From: Streptomyces sp. TP-A0356
GTDB lineage: Bacteria; Actinomycetota; Actinomycetes; Streptomycetales; Streptomycetaceae
Length of the DNA: 64,000 nucleotides
NCBI RefSeq assembly: GCF_001417775.1
Contig: NZ_BBZJ01000026.1
Location: 61,752 to 125,751, forward strand
Direction: 5' to 3'
Shown here: positions 9,241 to 18,274 of the stretch, piece by piece
How the letters are laid out: the number at the start of each line of letters is the position of its first letter
Position numbering within the stretch: position 1 is the first letter of the stretch
Translations under genes and position numbers: made by a program
The notes under the pieces: generated by a model
The model's database searches: none
What the model was told of the DNA's origin: nothing
Seen by the model: only the letters and a program-made list of their open reading frames with translations

Positions 9241-10104
9241 GTGCCTCCCACCGATGCGAGCACCGACGCCGGCACCGCCTTCGCCGACCCGGCGGGTCCG
9301 GACCCGGGCACGGGCTCCGAGCCCGAAGCCGAGCCCGGCCGCAGCCCCGACTGCGAGGAGACCCTCGATCTCCGGCTGCCCGACGAGTTCCTGGCGCTCT
9401 GCGCGGAGGAGGAGACGGACCGGCCGACATGGGGTCCCCCCGGGCTCGCCGATCCGGTCGAGGCGATCGCCGCACCGGCCGCCCCTGCCGCACGCCACGC
9501 CGTCCCGCAGGACGACGACCTCCTCGACCACCTCGCCGACTGGGGCAGCACCACCACCCCCGCAGGCGTCCTCCACCTCGTGCCCGTCCGCCTCGCACGC
9601 GACCTGCCGCTCATCGCCCGCTGGATGAACGACCCCGCGGTGGCCGCATTCTGGGATCTGGCGGGAGAAGCATCGGTGACCGACCGGCACCTGCGCGCCC
9701 AACTCGACGGTGACGGACGCAGCGTCCCCTGCCTCGGCGTGCTGAACGGCACCCCCATGAGCTACTGGGAGATCTACCGCGCGGACCTCGATCCTCTGGC
9801 CCGTCACTACCCGGCTCGTCCCCACGACACCGGAATCCACCTCCTCATCGGCGGTGTCGCCGACCGCGGGCGTGGCCTCGGATCCACCCTGCTGCGCGCC
9901 GCCGCCGACCTGATCCTCGACCGCCGTCCTTCCTGCGCACGCGTCGTCGCCGAACCCGACCTTCGCAACACCCCCTCCATCGCAGCCTTCCTGAGCGCCG
10001 GCTTCCGCTTCTCCGCCGAGGTCGACCTGCCCCACAAGCGGGCCGCCCTGATGGTCCGGGACCGTGTCCTGCGCCATCTGCTCCCGGGTCATCACTCTGA
10101 GTAA
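9241..10104 (+). CDS. IucB/MbtK-like GNAT N-acyltransferase
   Basis: A 287-residue protein. About 115 N-terminal residues are Pro/Glu/Ala-rich. The C-terminal half is the acyltransferase domain of siderophore acetylases (IucB, RhbD, MbtK): HLVPVRLARDLPLIARWMNDP, then GVADRGRGLGSTLL (acyl-CoA loop), AEPDLRNTPSIAAFLSAGF and DLPHKRAALMVRDR. GTG 9241 is preferred because GAGAGGAG at 9226-9233 is well spaced; ATG 9208 lies only three bases after GAGGA. It follows the synthetase by 38 bases, so co-transcription is likely. It probably acylates an amine or hydroxylamine of the siderophore precursor; the substrate is inferred. Confidence 0.88.
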   Translation: MPPTDASTDAGTAFADPAGPDPGTGSEPEAEPGRSPDCEETLDLRLPDEFLALCAEEETDRPTWGPPGLADPVEAIAAPAAPAARHAVPQDDDLLDHLADWGSTTTPAGVLHLVPVRLARDLPLIARWMNDPAVAAFWDLAGEASVTDRHLRAQLDGDGRSVPCLGVLNGTPMSYWEIYRADLDPLARHYPARPHDTGIHLLIGGVADRGRGLGSTLLRAAADLILDRRPSCARVVAEPDLRNTPSIAAFLSAGFRFSAEVDLPHKRAALMVRDRVLRHLLPGHHSE

Positions 10105-10428
10105 CGACGCTCGCCCCGCATTGGTTCCGGACCGAGGAGTCCTCGTACCGATTCCACCCCCTGTCCCGCGTGGTCCCGCTGGTCTCGCGGGGCCCCGCGG
10201 TTGGCTCCGCGTGGTCCCGCCAGTCCCGCCGGTCCCGGCAGTCCCGCGAGTCCCGCGAGTCAGTCCCGCGAGGCCCGTCAGTCCCGTCAGTCCCGTCCGG
10301 ACCGCCCCCGGCACCCGTCCGCCGCGCTGCACGGAACCATGCCGAACTCCCGCACCACCCGTGAGCGCCCCGTGCGCCGCGGCCTTGATGCCCCCGTTGT
10401 CAGTGACGGGCCGTAGGGTGGTCGGGCT
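10105..10428. repeat. Spacer with dispersed AGTCCCG microrepeats
   Basis: Between about 10160 and 10310 the motif AGTCCCG or GGTCCCG recurs more than ten times in direct orientation, in part with a 9-base period. No ribosome site leads into any open frame here. A weak hairpin and a TAGGGT -10-like hexamer (10414-10419) lie just ahead of the helicase start, consistent with a near-leaderless transcript. I saw no SOS box. Confidence 0.6.
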
Positions 10429-12402
10429 ATGACGAAGCCCTCACTCCCCGAACTCCTGCACGCAGCCGTCACAGCTGTCGGCGGCACGGAGCGCCCCGGC
10501 CAGGTGACCATGGCCCAAGCCGTCGCCGAGGCGATCGACGACGGTTCTCATCTGCTCGTTCAGGCGGGCACCGGTACCGGAAAGTCGCTGGGCTATCTGG
10601 TGCCCGCGCTCGCGCACGGGGAGCCCGTCGTCGTGGCGACCGCCACCCTGGCCCTGCAGCGCCAGCTCGTCGAGCGCGATCTGCCGCGCACCGTGGAGGC
10701 ACTGCATCCGCTGCTGCGCCGCCGCCCGGAGTTCGCCATGCTCAAGGGCCGGTCGAACTACCTGTGCCTGCACCGCCTGCACGAGGGGATGCCGCAGGAC
10801 GAGGAGGACGGCCTCTTCGACCAGTTCGAGGCGGCGGCGCCCACCAGCAAGCTGGGCCAGGACCTGCTCCGGCTGCGCGACTGGTCCCAGGAGACGGACA
10901 GCGGCGACCGTGACGACCTCACCCCGGGCGTCTCCGACCGCGCCTGGGCCCAGGTGTCGGTGTCGTCCCGGGAGTGCCTGGGCGCCTCGAAGTGTGCGTA
11001 CGGCGCCGAATGCTTCGCCGAGATGGCCCGCGAGCGCGCCAAGCTCGCCGAGGTCGTCGTCACGAACCACGCGCTGCTCGCGATCGACGCCATCGAGGGC
11101 GCGCCGGTCCTGCCGCAGCACGAGGTGCTGATCGTGGACGAGGCCCACGAACTGGTCTCCCGGGTGACGGGTGTCGCCACCGGCGAGCTCACCCCCGGCC
11201 AGGTCAACCGCGCGGTGCGCCGCGCCGCGAAGCTGGTCAACGAGAAGGCGGCCGACCAGCTCCAGACGGCCGCCGAGGGCTTCGAGCGGCTGATGGAGCT
11301 CGCCCTGCCCGGCCGTCTGGAGGAGATCCCCGAGGACCTCGGCTACGCCCTGATGGCGCTGCGCGACGCCGCGCGTACGGTGATCTCCGCGCTCGGTACC
11401 ACCCGCGACAAGTCCGTTCAGGACGAGGACGCCGTCCGGAAGCAGGCGCTGGCCGCCGTGGAAACGGTGCACGACGTGGCGGAGCGGATCACCAACGGCT
11501 CCGAGTGGGACGTCGTCTGGTACGAGCGCCACGACCGCTTCGGCGCCTCCCTGCACGTCGCCCCGATGTCCGTGTCGGGGCTCCTCAGGGAGAAGCTCTT
11601 CGGGGACCGCTCGGTGATCCTGACGTCGGCCACACTGAAGCTGGGCGGCGACTTCAACGGCGTCGGGGCATCCCTGGGCCTCGCTCCCGAGGGCACGGAG
11701 GGGGACGACCTCCCCAAGTGGAAGGGCGTCGACGTCGGCTCGCCCTTCGACTATCCGAAGCAGGGCATCCTGTACGTCGCCAGGCATCTCTCGCGCCCGG
11801 CGCGGGACGGCGACCGCGCGGACATGCTGGACGAGCTCACGGAGCTGATCGAAGCGGCCGGCGGCCGCACGCTGGGGCTGTTCTCGTCGATGCGGGCCGC
11901 CCAGCTCGCCGCCGAGGAGCTGCGCACCCGCATCCCGGAGTACCCGATCCTCCTCCAGGGCGAGGAGACGCTCGGCGAGCTGATCAAGAACTTCGCCGCG
12001 GACCCCCGGACATGCCTCTTCGGGACGCTCTCGCTCTGGCAGGGTGTCGACGTCCCCGGGCCCAGCTGTCAGCTGGTCGTCATGGACAAGATCCCGTTCC
12101 CGCGCCCCGACGACCCGCTGATGAGTGCCCGGCAGAAGGCCGTGGAGGACGCCGGGGGGAACGGCTTCATGGCCGTCGCCGCGACGCACGCCGCGCTGCT
12201 GATGGCACAGGGCGCCGGCCGCCTCGTACGGGCGTCGGGGGACCGGGGGGTGGTCGCCGTACTGGACCAGCGGCTCGCCACAGCCCGCTACGGCGGCTAT
12301 CTGAAGGCGTCGCTGCCCGACTTCTGGTACACGACGGACCGAAACCAGGTGCGCAGGTCCCTCGCGGCGATCGACGCGGCGGCGAAGACGCAGGGCGTCT
12401 GA
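10429..12402 (+). CDS. DinG/XPD-family ATP-dependent DNA helicase
   Basis: A 657-residue superfamily 2 helicase. Walker A GTGTGKS is at residues 47-53 and the Walker B box DEAH at 237-240. Cysteines 113, 183, 189 and 195 lie between motifs Ia and II, as the four ligands of the XPD/DinG 4Fe-4S cluster do. C-terminal motifs include TSATLKLGGDF, LFSSMRAAQ and QGAGRLVRASGD. These enzymes unwind 5'-tailed duplexes, R-loops or G-quadruplexes. The gene converges on lexA across a strong terminator. The adjacency suggests a repair role but there is no LexA box upstream. Confidence 0.92.
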   Translation: MTKPSLPELLHAAVTAVGGTERPGQVTMAQAVAEAIDDGSHLLVQAGTGTGKSLGYLVPALAHGEPVVVATATLALQRQLVERDLPRTVEALHPLLRRRPEFAMLKGRSNYLCLHRLHEGMPQDEEDGLFDQFEAAAPTSKLGQDLLRLRDWSQETDSGDRDDLTPGVSDRAWAQVSVSSRECLGASKCAYGAECFAEMARERAKLAEVVVTNHALLAIDAIEGAPVLPQHEVLIVDEAHELVSRVTGVATGELTPGQVNRAVRRAAKLVNEKAADQLQTAAEGFERLMELALPGRLEEIPEDLGYALMALRDAARTVISALGTTRDKSVQDEDAVRKQALAAVETVHDVAERITNGSEWDVVWYERHDRFGASLHVAPMSVSGLLREKLFGDRSVILTSATLKLGGDFNGVGASLGLAPEGTEGDDLPKWKGVDVGSPFDYPKQGILYVARHLSRPARDGDRADMLDELTELIEAAGGRTLGLFSSMRAAQLAAEELRTRIPEYPILLQGEETLGELIKNFAADPRTCLFGTLSLWQGVDVPGPSCQLVVMDKIPFPRPDDPLMSARQKAVEDAGGNGFMAVAATHAALLMAQGAGRLVRASGDRGVVAVLDQRLATARYGGYLKASLPDFWYTTDRNQVRRSLAAIDAAAKTQGV

Positions 12403-12428
12403 CCCGGCGCGGGTCCGATGTGTGCATG

Positions 12429-12471
12429 CCACTACGCTGTCCCGCGGCCCGGCCGCGGGACAGCGTAGTGG
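12429..12471. terminator. Perfect 21-bp-arm hairpin between helicase and lexA
   Basis: Arms at 12429-12449 and 12451-12471 are exact reverse complements around a single C. It lies between two convergent genes, so it can act on both strands. Confidence 0.9.
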
Positions 12472-12580
12472 CGGGGGCATCCGAATCGCCCCCGGACAGC
12501 ATGGGGCCCCGGAACCGGCGCAGGGGTCCCGGGGCCCGGATCAGGGGCGGTTGTCGCAAGGGCCGCCCGCCGCGGTGGTG

Positions 12581-13360
12581 TCACACCCGCCGCAGCACCG
12601 CCACCACCTTGCCGAGGATCGTGGCCTCGTCGCCGGGGATCGGCTGGTACGCCGAGTTGTGCGGCAGCAGCCAGACATGGCCGTCCTCGCGCTTGAAGCG
12701 CTTGACCGTGGCCTCGCCGTCGAGCATCGCCGCGACGATGTCGCCGTTCTCCGCGACGGGCTGGCGGCGGACCGTGACCCAGTCGCCGTCGCAGATCGCG
12801 GCCTCGATCATGGAGTCTCCGACGACCTTCAGCACGAAGAGCTCACCGTCGCCGACCAGCTGCCGGGGGAGCGGGAAGACGTCCTCGACCGATTCCTCGG
12901 CCAGGATGGGGCCACCGGCGGCGATGCGGCCGACGAGCGGGACGTACGACGCGGCGGGCTTGCCCGCGGTGTCGGTGGGCTGCACGGCGGACGACTGGTC
13001 GGAGCCGCGTACCTCGTAGGCGCGCGGGCGGTGCGGGTCGCGGCGCAGGAATCCCTTGCGCTCGAGCGCCATCAGCTGGTGGGCCACCGAGGAGGTGCTG
13101 GAGAGGCCCACGGCCTGGCCGATCTCCCGCATCGACGGCGGGTAGCCGCGCCGCTGCACGGAGTCCCGGATGACCTCGATCACCCGGCGCTGCCGGTCGG
13201 TCAGCCCGGAGCTGTCCGCCCTGATGCCTGGAGGTCGGCCGGGCAGGGACCTCTTGGGTCCCTCAGGGTTCGTGGCTTCGTTCATGGCATGCACCGGCTC
13301 GAGTCGGCCCTGGGAGCGGTCCTGGGCAGTGATGGTGGCACTGTCTGCGGTGGTGGTCAC
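12581..13360 (-). CDS. lexA: SOS repressor LexA
   Basis: A 259-residue LexA started at GTG 13360 behind GAGAGGGG. The N-terminal winged helix is recognisable at GLTDRQRRVIEVIRD and GYPPSMREIGQAVGL. The autocleavage site is Ala-Gly in GRIAAGGP, the catalytic Ser is in VVGDSMIEAAI and the catalytic Lys in GEATVKRFK. LexA represses DNA repair genes and self-cleaves on RecA filaments. A SOS box stands upstream of its own start. Like other actinobacterial LexA it has a longer N-terminal tail than the E. coli protein. Confidence 0.97.
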   Translation of the reverse strand: MTTTADSATITAQDRSQGRLEPVHAMNEATNPEGPKRSLPGRPPGIRADSSGLTDRQRRVIEVIRDSVQRRGYPPSMREIGQAVGLSSTSSVAHQLMALERKGFLRRDPHRPRAYEVRGSDQSSAVQPTDTAGKPAASYVPLVGRIAAGGPILAEESVEDVFPLPRQLVGDGELFVLKVVGDSMIEAAICDGDWVTVRRQPVAENGDIVAAMLDGEATVKRFKREDGHVWLLPHNSAYQPIPGDEATILGKVVAVLRRV

Positions 13361-13421
13361 GTCGGCCCCTCTCGATGGTCTCCCGTGCAGCACAACGGTA
13401 GTTGCTTTCGAAAGGTTGCGC

Positions 13422-13435
13422 CAAACACACGTTCG
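13422..13435 (-). promoter_or_regulatory. LexA-binding SOS box of lexA
   Basis: On the minus strand the 14 bases read CGAACGTGTGTTTG and match the Gram-positive SOS consensus CGAACRNRYGTTYG at every position. It lies 62 bases upstream of the lexA start codon, consistent with autorepression. Confidence 0.85.
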
Positions 13436-13726
13436 AGTGAAAAACGGCGAATTGCCTTACGTGATCTGTTGCCCGGGTGTATGGCTCCCGCTGCTCCAGG
13501 CGGACGAAAGCGCTCATTGCTGTACTCTTCACCGCCGGGGCGAGGGCCTTGTGGGCCGCCGCGGTCGGCGCCCAGTCTGCCACCCGGCGCCCCGTGGGCC
13601 GGTCACCGACCCCCGTTCTTCATGGCGCGTCCACGGTATCCGCGCATGGCCCTGATGGGTATGGCCGTGCGGCATGTGCCAATCCGTGCCCGACCCGCGT
13701 GTCGTTCCCCGAATGTACGAGCCAAT

Positions 13727-13772
13727 CGCTACATGTAGTGGTTGGATTGAAGCAGCGGCCCAGAAGTTGTGG
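13727..13772 (+). promoter_or_regulatory. Paired NrdR boxes upstream of nrdR-nrdJ
   Basis: Two related 15-base elements lie in the same orientation at 13727-13741 and 13758-13772. Read on the minus strand they are CCACTACATGTAGCG and CCACAACTTCTGGGC. Their centres are 31 bases apart with a 16-base gap, the spacing known for tandem NrdR boxes. The first contains the perfect palindrome CTACATGTAG. NrdR would bind here to repress this operon. Confidence 0.75.
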
Positions 13773-13880
13773 TCCCCCCGGTCTTCGCGGCTCAGGAGAT
13801 CGCCTATGCTTGGGGCTGCTTCGAGGGGCCCATGGGGCTCGTGAGGTCTATGAGTCGTGCTGAAAAGGAGGGTTGGAGCC

Positions 13881-14444
13881 ATGCACTGCCCCTTCTGCAG
13901 GCACCCCGACAGCCGCGTCGTCGACAGTCGTACGACCGACGACGGCACGGCCATCCGAAGGCGCCGCCAGTGCCCCGACTGCTCCCGTCGTTTCACGACC
14001 GTGGAGACGTGTTCGCTGATGGTGGTCAAGCGGTCCGGAGTCACCGAGCCCTTCAGTCGTACCAAGGTCATCAACGGCGTGCGCAAGGCATGCCAGGGGC
14101 GACCAGTCACCGAGGACGCACTCGCCCAACTCGGCCAGCGGGTCGAGGAGGCGGTGCGGGCCACCGGGAGCGCCGAGCTGACCACACATGACGTGGGTCT
14201 GGCCATACTCGGCCCCTTGCAGGAGCTCGACCTCGTCGCGTACCTGCGGTTCGCGTCCGTTTACCGGGCGTTCGACTCGTTGGAGGACTTCGAAGCCGCC
14301 ATCGCGGAACTCAGGCAGCAGGAGCGGGGGCGCCCCGCCGTGGACGACGACGACCACGAGCAGGCTGTCGCGGAGCGCCAGGGAACCGATCGCGGGTCCG
14401 GGGGGACGGTCGACGTCCCCGTGCCCGCCATCGCCGCCGACTGA
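13881..14444 (+). CDS. nrdR: Transcriptional repressor NrdR
   Basis: A 187-residue NrdR. It opens with MHCPFC and has CPDCSRRF at about residues 31-38, giving the two CxxC pairs of its zinc ribbon, followed by an ATP-cone with VVKRSGVTEPFSRTKV. NrdR senses ATP/dATP and represses ribonucleotide reductase operons. The ribosome site AAAAGGAGGG is excellent. The tail after about residue 150 is acidic and longer than in most homologues. It is first in an operon with nrdJ. Confidence 0.96.
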   Translation: MHCPFCRHPDSRVVDSRTTDDGTAIRRRRQCPDCSRRFTTVETCSLMVVKRSGVTEPFSRTKVINGVRKACQGRPVTEDALAQLGQRVEEAVRATGSAELTTHDVGLAILGPLQELDLVAYLRFASVYRAFDSLEDFEAAIAELRQQERGRPAVDDDDHEQAVAERQGTDRGSGGTVDVPVPAIAAD

Positions 14445-14594
14445 CGGGCGGGCCGGCCCGGACCGGCCCCGTCGGCGGCGCACACAGACCCGTCACGCGC
14501 GCTCGCGCGCGAGGTGCGTGACAAGCAGACACAACACCGTGCCATGGGAAGAAAAGGGCACTTCAGGGCGTTTTGCCCGGTACAGGGAGGCGGC

Positions 14595-17480
14595 ATGACA
14601 GAGACGGCGAGCGGTCCGGCACGAGGTTCCCGAGCGAAGGGCGCCAAGGTGACCAAGGGGCTGCGTATCGAGCGCATCCACACGACCCCCGGCGTGCACC
14701 CGTACGACGAGGTGGAGTGGGCGCGCCGTGACGTCGTCATGACCAACTGGCGCGACGGCTCGGTCAACTTCGAGCAGCGCGGCGTCGAGTTCCCCGAATT
14801 CTGGTCGGTGAACGCGGTCAACATCGTCACCAGCAAGTACTTCCGCGGTGCCGTGGGCACCCCGCAGCGCGAGACCAGCCTCAAGCAGCTGATCGACCGC
14901 ATCGTGAAGACGTACCGGAAGGCCGGTGAGGACTACAAGTACTTCGCCTCGCCCGCCGACGCGGAGATCTTCGAACACGAACTGGCGTACGCCCTCCTGC
15001 ACCAGATCTTCAGCTTCAACAGCCCCGTCTGGTTCAACGTCGGCACCCCGCAGCCCCAGCAGGTCTCCGCCTGCTTCATCCTGTCCGTCGACGACTCCAT
15101 GGAGTCGATCCTCGACTGGTACAAGGAAGAGGGCATGATCTTCAAGGGCGGCTCCGGCGCCGGCCTGAACCTCTCCCGCATCCGCTCCTCCAAGGAGCTG
15201 CTGTCCTCCGGTGGCAATGCCTCCGGCCCGGTCTCCTTCATGCGCGGCGCCGACGCCTCCGCAGGAACGATCAAGTCGGGCGGCGCGACCCGCCGCGCCG
15301 CCAAGATGGTCATCCTGGACGTCGACCACCCGGACGTCGAGGACTTCATCGAGACCAAGGTCAAGGAGGAGGAGAAGATCCGTGCCCTCCGGGACGCGGG
15401 CTTCGACATGGACCTCGGCGGCGAGGACATCACCTCCGTCCAGTACCAGAACGCCAACAACTCGGTCCGCGTCAACGACACCTTCATGACGGCCGTCGAG
15501 AACGGCGAGAACTTCGGCCTGCGCGCTCGCATGACCGGTGAGGTCATCGAGGAGGTCGACGCCAAGGCCCTCTTCCGCAAGATGGCCGAGGCCGCCTGGG
15601 CCTGCGCCGACCCCGGTATCCAGTACGACGACACGATCAACCACTGGCACACGTGCCCGGAGTCCGGCCGTATCAACGGTTCGAACCCGTGCAGCGAGTA
15701 CATGCACCTGGACAACACGTCCTGCAACCTCGCCTCGCTGAACCTGATGAAGTTCCTGAAGGACGATGGCAAGGGCAGCCAGTCCTTCGACGTCGAGCGC
15801 TTCTCGAAGGTCGTCGAGCTGGTCATCACCGCGATGGACATCTCGATCTGCTTCGCGGACTTCCCGACCCAGAAGATCGGCGAGAACACCCGCGCCTACC
15901 GCCAGCTCGGCATCGGTTACGCCAACCTCGGCGCCCTCCTCATGGCGACCGGCCACGCGTACGACTCCGACGGCGGCCGTGCCCTGGCCGGCGCCATCAC
16001 CTCCCTGATGACCGGCACCGCGTACAAGCGCTCCGCCGAGCTGGCCGCGGTCGTCGGCCCCTACGACGGCTACGCCCGCAACGAGCAGCCGCACCTGCGT
16101 GTCATGAAGCAGCACGCCGATGCGAACGCCAAGGCCGTCCGCATGGACGACCTGGACACCCCGGTGTGGGCCGCCGCCACGGAGGCCTGGCAGGACGTGG
16201 TCCGCCTCGGCGAGAAGAACGGCTTCCGCAACTCCCAGGCGTCCGTCCTGGCGCCGACCGGCACCATCGGTCTCGCGATGTCCTGCGACACCACGGGCGT
16301 CGAGCCGGACCTGGCGCTGGTCAAGTTCAAGAAGCTGGTCGGCGGCGGCTCGATGCAGATCGTCAACGGCACCGTGCCGCAGGCCCTGCGCCGCCTCGGC
16401 TACCAGGAGGAGCAGATCGAGGCGATCGTCGCCCACATCGCCGAGCACGGCAATGTGATCGACGCGCCGGGTCTCAAGCCGGAGCACTACGAGGTCTTCG
16501 ACTGCGCCATGGGCGAGCGCGCCATCTCCCCGATGGGCCACGTCCGCATGATGGCCGCGATCCAGCCGTGGATCTCCGGCGCCATCTCCAAGACGGTCAA
16601 CATGCCGGAGTCGGCGACCGTCGAGGAGGTCGAGGAGATCTACTTCGAGGCCTGGAAGCTGGGCATCAAGGCCCTCGCGATCTACCGGGACAACTGCAAG
16701 GTGGGCCAGCCGCTCTCAGCCAAGAAGAAGGAGGCCGAGGAGAAGCAGGCCGAGGAGCCCGCCGCCGAGCCCAGGGTCGAGAAGGTCGTCGAGTACCGCC
16801 CGGTCCGCAAGCGCCTCCCGAAGGGTCGCCCCGGCATCACCACCTCGTTCACCGTCGGCGGCGCCGAGGGTTACATGACCGCCAACTCCTACCCGGACGA
16901 CGGTCTCGGCGAGGTCTTCCTGAAGATGTCCAAGCAGGGCTCGACCCTCGCGGGCATGATGGACGCCTTCTCCATCGCCGTGTCGGTGGGTCTGCAGTAC
17001 GGCGTGCCGCTGGAGACATACGTCTCGAAGTTCACGAACATGCGCTTCGAGCCGGCCGGTATGACGGACGACCCGGACGTGCGGATGGCGCAGTCGATCG
17101 TCGACTACATCTTCCGCCGCCTGGCGCTGGACTTCCTGCCCTTCGAGACGCGCTCCGCGCTCGGCATCCACTCCGCCGAGGAGCGTCAGCGTCACCTGGA
17201 GACCGGCTCGTACGAGCCCACCGAGGAGGAGGTCGACGTCGAGGGCCTGGCCCAGTCGGCCCCGCGTGCCCAGGAGCTGAAGGCGGTCGCCACGCCGAAG
17301 GCGGATGCCGCCGCGGCCAAGCCGGCCCCGAAGCAGGCACACACCAGCGCCGAGCTGGTGGAGATGCAGCTGGGCATCCAGGCGGACGCCCCGCTGTGCT
17401 TCTCCTGCGGCACCAAGATGCAGCGGGCTGGCTCCTGCTACATCTGCGAGGGCTGCGGCTCGACCAGCGGGTGCAGCTGA
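14595..17480 (+). CDS. nrdJ: Adenosylcobalamin-dependent class II ribonucleotide reductase
   Basis: A 961-residue vitamin B12-dependent reductase that converts ribonucleotides to deoxyribonucleotides without oxygen-dependent radical chemistry. Visible features are QVSACFILSVDDS with an active-site Cys, GGSGAGLNLSRIRS, NPCSEY with the radical-site region, and a C-terminal zinc ribbon with CFSCGTKM and CYICEGCGSTSGCS. ATG 14595 follows GGGAGGCGG; the in-frame ATG at 14514 lies in low-similarity sequence. It lies 150 bases after nrdR and is expected to be repressed by it. A Lys/Glu/Ala linker separates the core from the C-terminal domain. Confidence 0.97.
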   Translation: MTETASGPARGSRAKGAKVTKGLRIERIHTTPGVHPYDEVEWARRDVVMTNWRDGSVNFEQRGVEFPEFWSVNAVNIVTSKYFRGAVGTPQRETSLKQLIDRIVKTYRKAGEDYKYFASPADAEIFEHELAYALLHQIFSFNSPVWFNVGTPQPQQVSACFILSVDDSMESILDWYKEEGMIFKGGSGAGLNLSRIRSSKELLSSGGNASGPVSFMRGADASAGTIKSGGATRRAAKMVILDVDHPDVEDFIETKVKEEEKIRALRDAGFDMDLGGEDITSVQYQNANNSVRVNDTFMTAVENGENFGLRARMTGEVIEEVDAKALFRKMAEAAWACADPGIQYDDTINHWHTCPESGRINGSNPCSEYMHLDNTSCNLASLNLMKFLKDDGKGSQSFDVERFSKVVELVITAMDISICFADFPTQKIGENTRAYRQLGIGYANLGALLMATGHAYDSDGGRALAGAITSLMTGTAYKRSAELAAVVGPYDGYARNEQPHLRVMKQHADANAKAVRMDDLDTPVWAAATEAWQDVVRLGEKNGFRNSQASVLAPTGTIGLAMSCDTTGVEPDLALVKFKKLVGGGSMQIVNGTVPQALRRLGYQEEQIEAIVAHIAEHGNVIDAPGLKPEHYEVFDCAMGERAISPMGHVRMMAAIQPWISGAISKTVNMPESATVEEVEEIYFEAWKLGIKALAIYRDNCKVGQPLSAKKKEAEEKQAEEPAAEPRVEKVVEYRPVRKRLPKGRPGITTSFTVGGAEGYMTANSYPDDGLGEVFLKMSKQGSTLAGMMDAFSIAVSVGLQYGVPLETYVSKFTNMRFEPAGMTDDPDVRMAQSIVDYIFRRLALDFLPFETRSALGIHSAEERQRHLETGSYEPTEEEVDVEGLAQSAPRAQELKAVATPKADAAAAKPAPKQAHTSAELVEMQLGIQADAPLCFSCGTKMQRAGSCYICEGCGSTSGCS

Positions 17481-17491
17481 CCTGACCCCCT

Positions 17492-17526
17492 GAAGGGCGG
17501 TGCGGCCACGGGTCGTGCCGCCCTTC
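17492..17526 (+). terminator. Terminator of nrdR-nrdJ
   Basis: The nine-base arms GAAGGGCGG (17492-17500) and CCGCCCTTC (17518-17526) lie 11 bases after the nrdJ stop. Confidence 0.75.
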
Positions 17527-17587
17527 GGCGCTGACGGAGCCTTCCAGTTGGTCCTTCGGGGTATCAGGTGCTCTTCCGAGGACGGGA

Positions 17588-18121
17588 TCAGGAGCCGTGG
17601 CGGCTGCCCATGATGTGGACGAAGCCGTCCGGGTCCGTGTCATGGCCGTGCAGACCCGGGTGGAACGTCCACTCGCCGGAGGAGTCGCGTACGAACTCGG
17701 CCACCGTCGTCGCCGTCGCGCCGAGGACGTCGGCGAAGTCGTCCTCGGCGAGCACGGTGTAGCCCTCGCGCAGGCGCACCGCCGGATTCAGCACGTCGAC
17801 GAACGTCTTGCGGCCGGTGCGCTGTTGGATGACGACGCCGGCCACGACGCGCGCGTATCGGCTGTCGAGCCGATTCAGCTCCAGCGTCATGATCTCGTCC
17901 CAGCCGAAACCCTTGCCGTCCAGGCTGTCGCGGTTGAGGTAGATCGTGCCGTCGGGGGAACGGCTGTCGAAGTACACGACATAGGCGGGATCCCCGTAGG
18001 GATCCGTCGCCAGGTAGGTCGCGGCGACGATGTCGAGGTCGGTGGGCGGCAGGCCGGAGGGACTGGGGTCCCACTTCACCGCCAACTCGACCTTGTGGAT
18101 GCCCTTGTTGAGTCCGCTCAT
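17588..18121 (-). CDS. TerD-family stress/metal-response protein
   Basis: A 177-residue single TerD domain protein. Hallmarks are KVELAVKWDPSP, the acidic DLDIVAATYL, YFDSRSPDGTIYLNRDSLDG with calcium-binding acidic residues, and the WDEIMTLELNRLD stretch. TerD proteins bind calcium and belong to tellurite and general stress systems; streptomycetes have many paralogues affecting differentiation. ATG 18121 follows a GGGGAGGGG purine tract. No other ter genes are adjacent, so this is a solitary paralogue. Confidence 0.9.
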   Translation of the reverse strand: MSGLNKGIHKVELAVKWDPSPSGLPPTDLDIVAATYLATDPYGDPAYVVYFDSRSPDGTIYLNRDSLDGKGFGWDEIMTLELNRLDSRYARVVAGVVIQQRTGRKTFVDVLNPAVRLREGYTVLAEDDFADVLGATATTVAEFVRDSSGEWTFHPGLHGHDTDPDGFVHIMGSRHGS

Positions 18122-18274
18122 CACACATCCCCTCCCCGTTGTCATGACCCGTGACGTGAACTCCCGAGTACCGAGGGCCAGTTGTCCATTGTGCCTCGTG
18201 CGCGGGGGCGCTCGCCCGGGTGCACTCCGCCGGAGCGTGACCGACGCCACGTGACGGGGCCTTACGATGGCGCG

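Larger units (their letters stand above)
13361..13880. other. lexA-nrdR divergent control region
   Basis: A 520-base gene-free stretch carrying the lexA SOS box and the nrdR-nrdJ control region. Between about 13490 and 13720 I see no supported gene. A TATGCT hexamer at 13805-13810 could be the -10 of nrdR. AAAAGGAGGG at 13863-13872 is the strong nrdR ribosome site. Confidence 0.6.

Noticed and set aside
14493..16541. A long minus-strand open frame opposite nrdJ
   Set aside because: It mirrors nrdJ codons on the opposite strand; Asp/Val/Leu/Gly-rich composition is typical of antisense frames.
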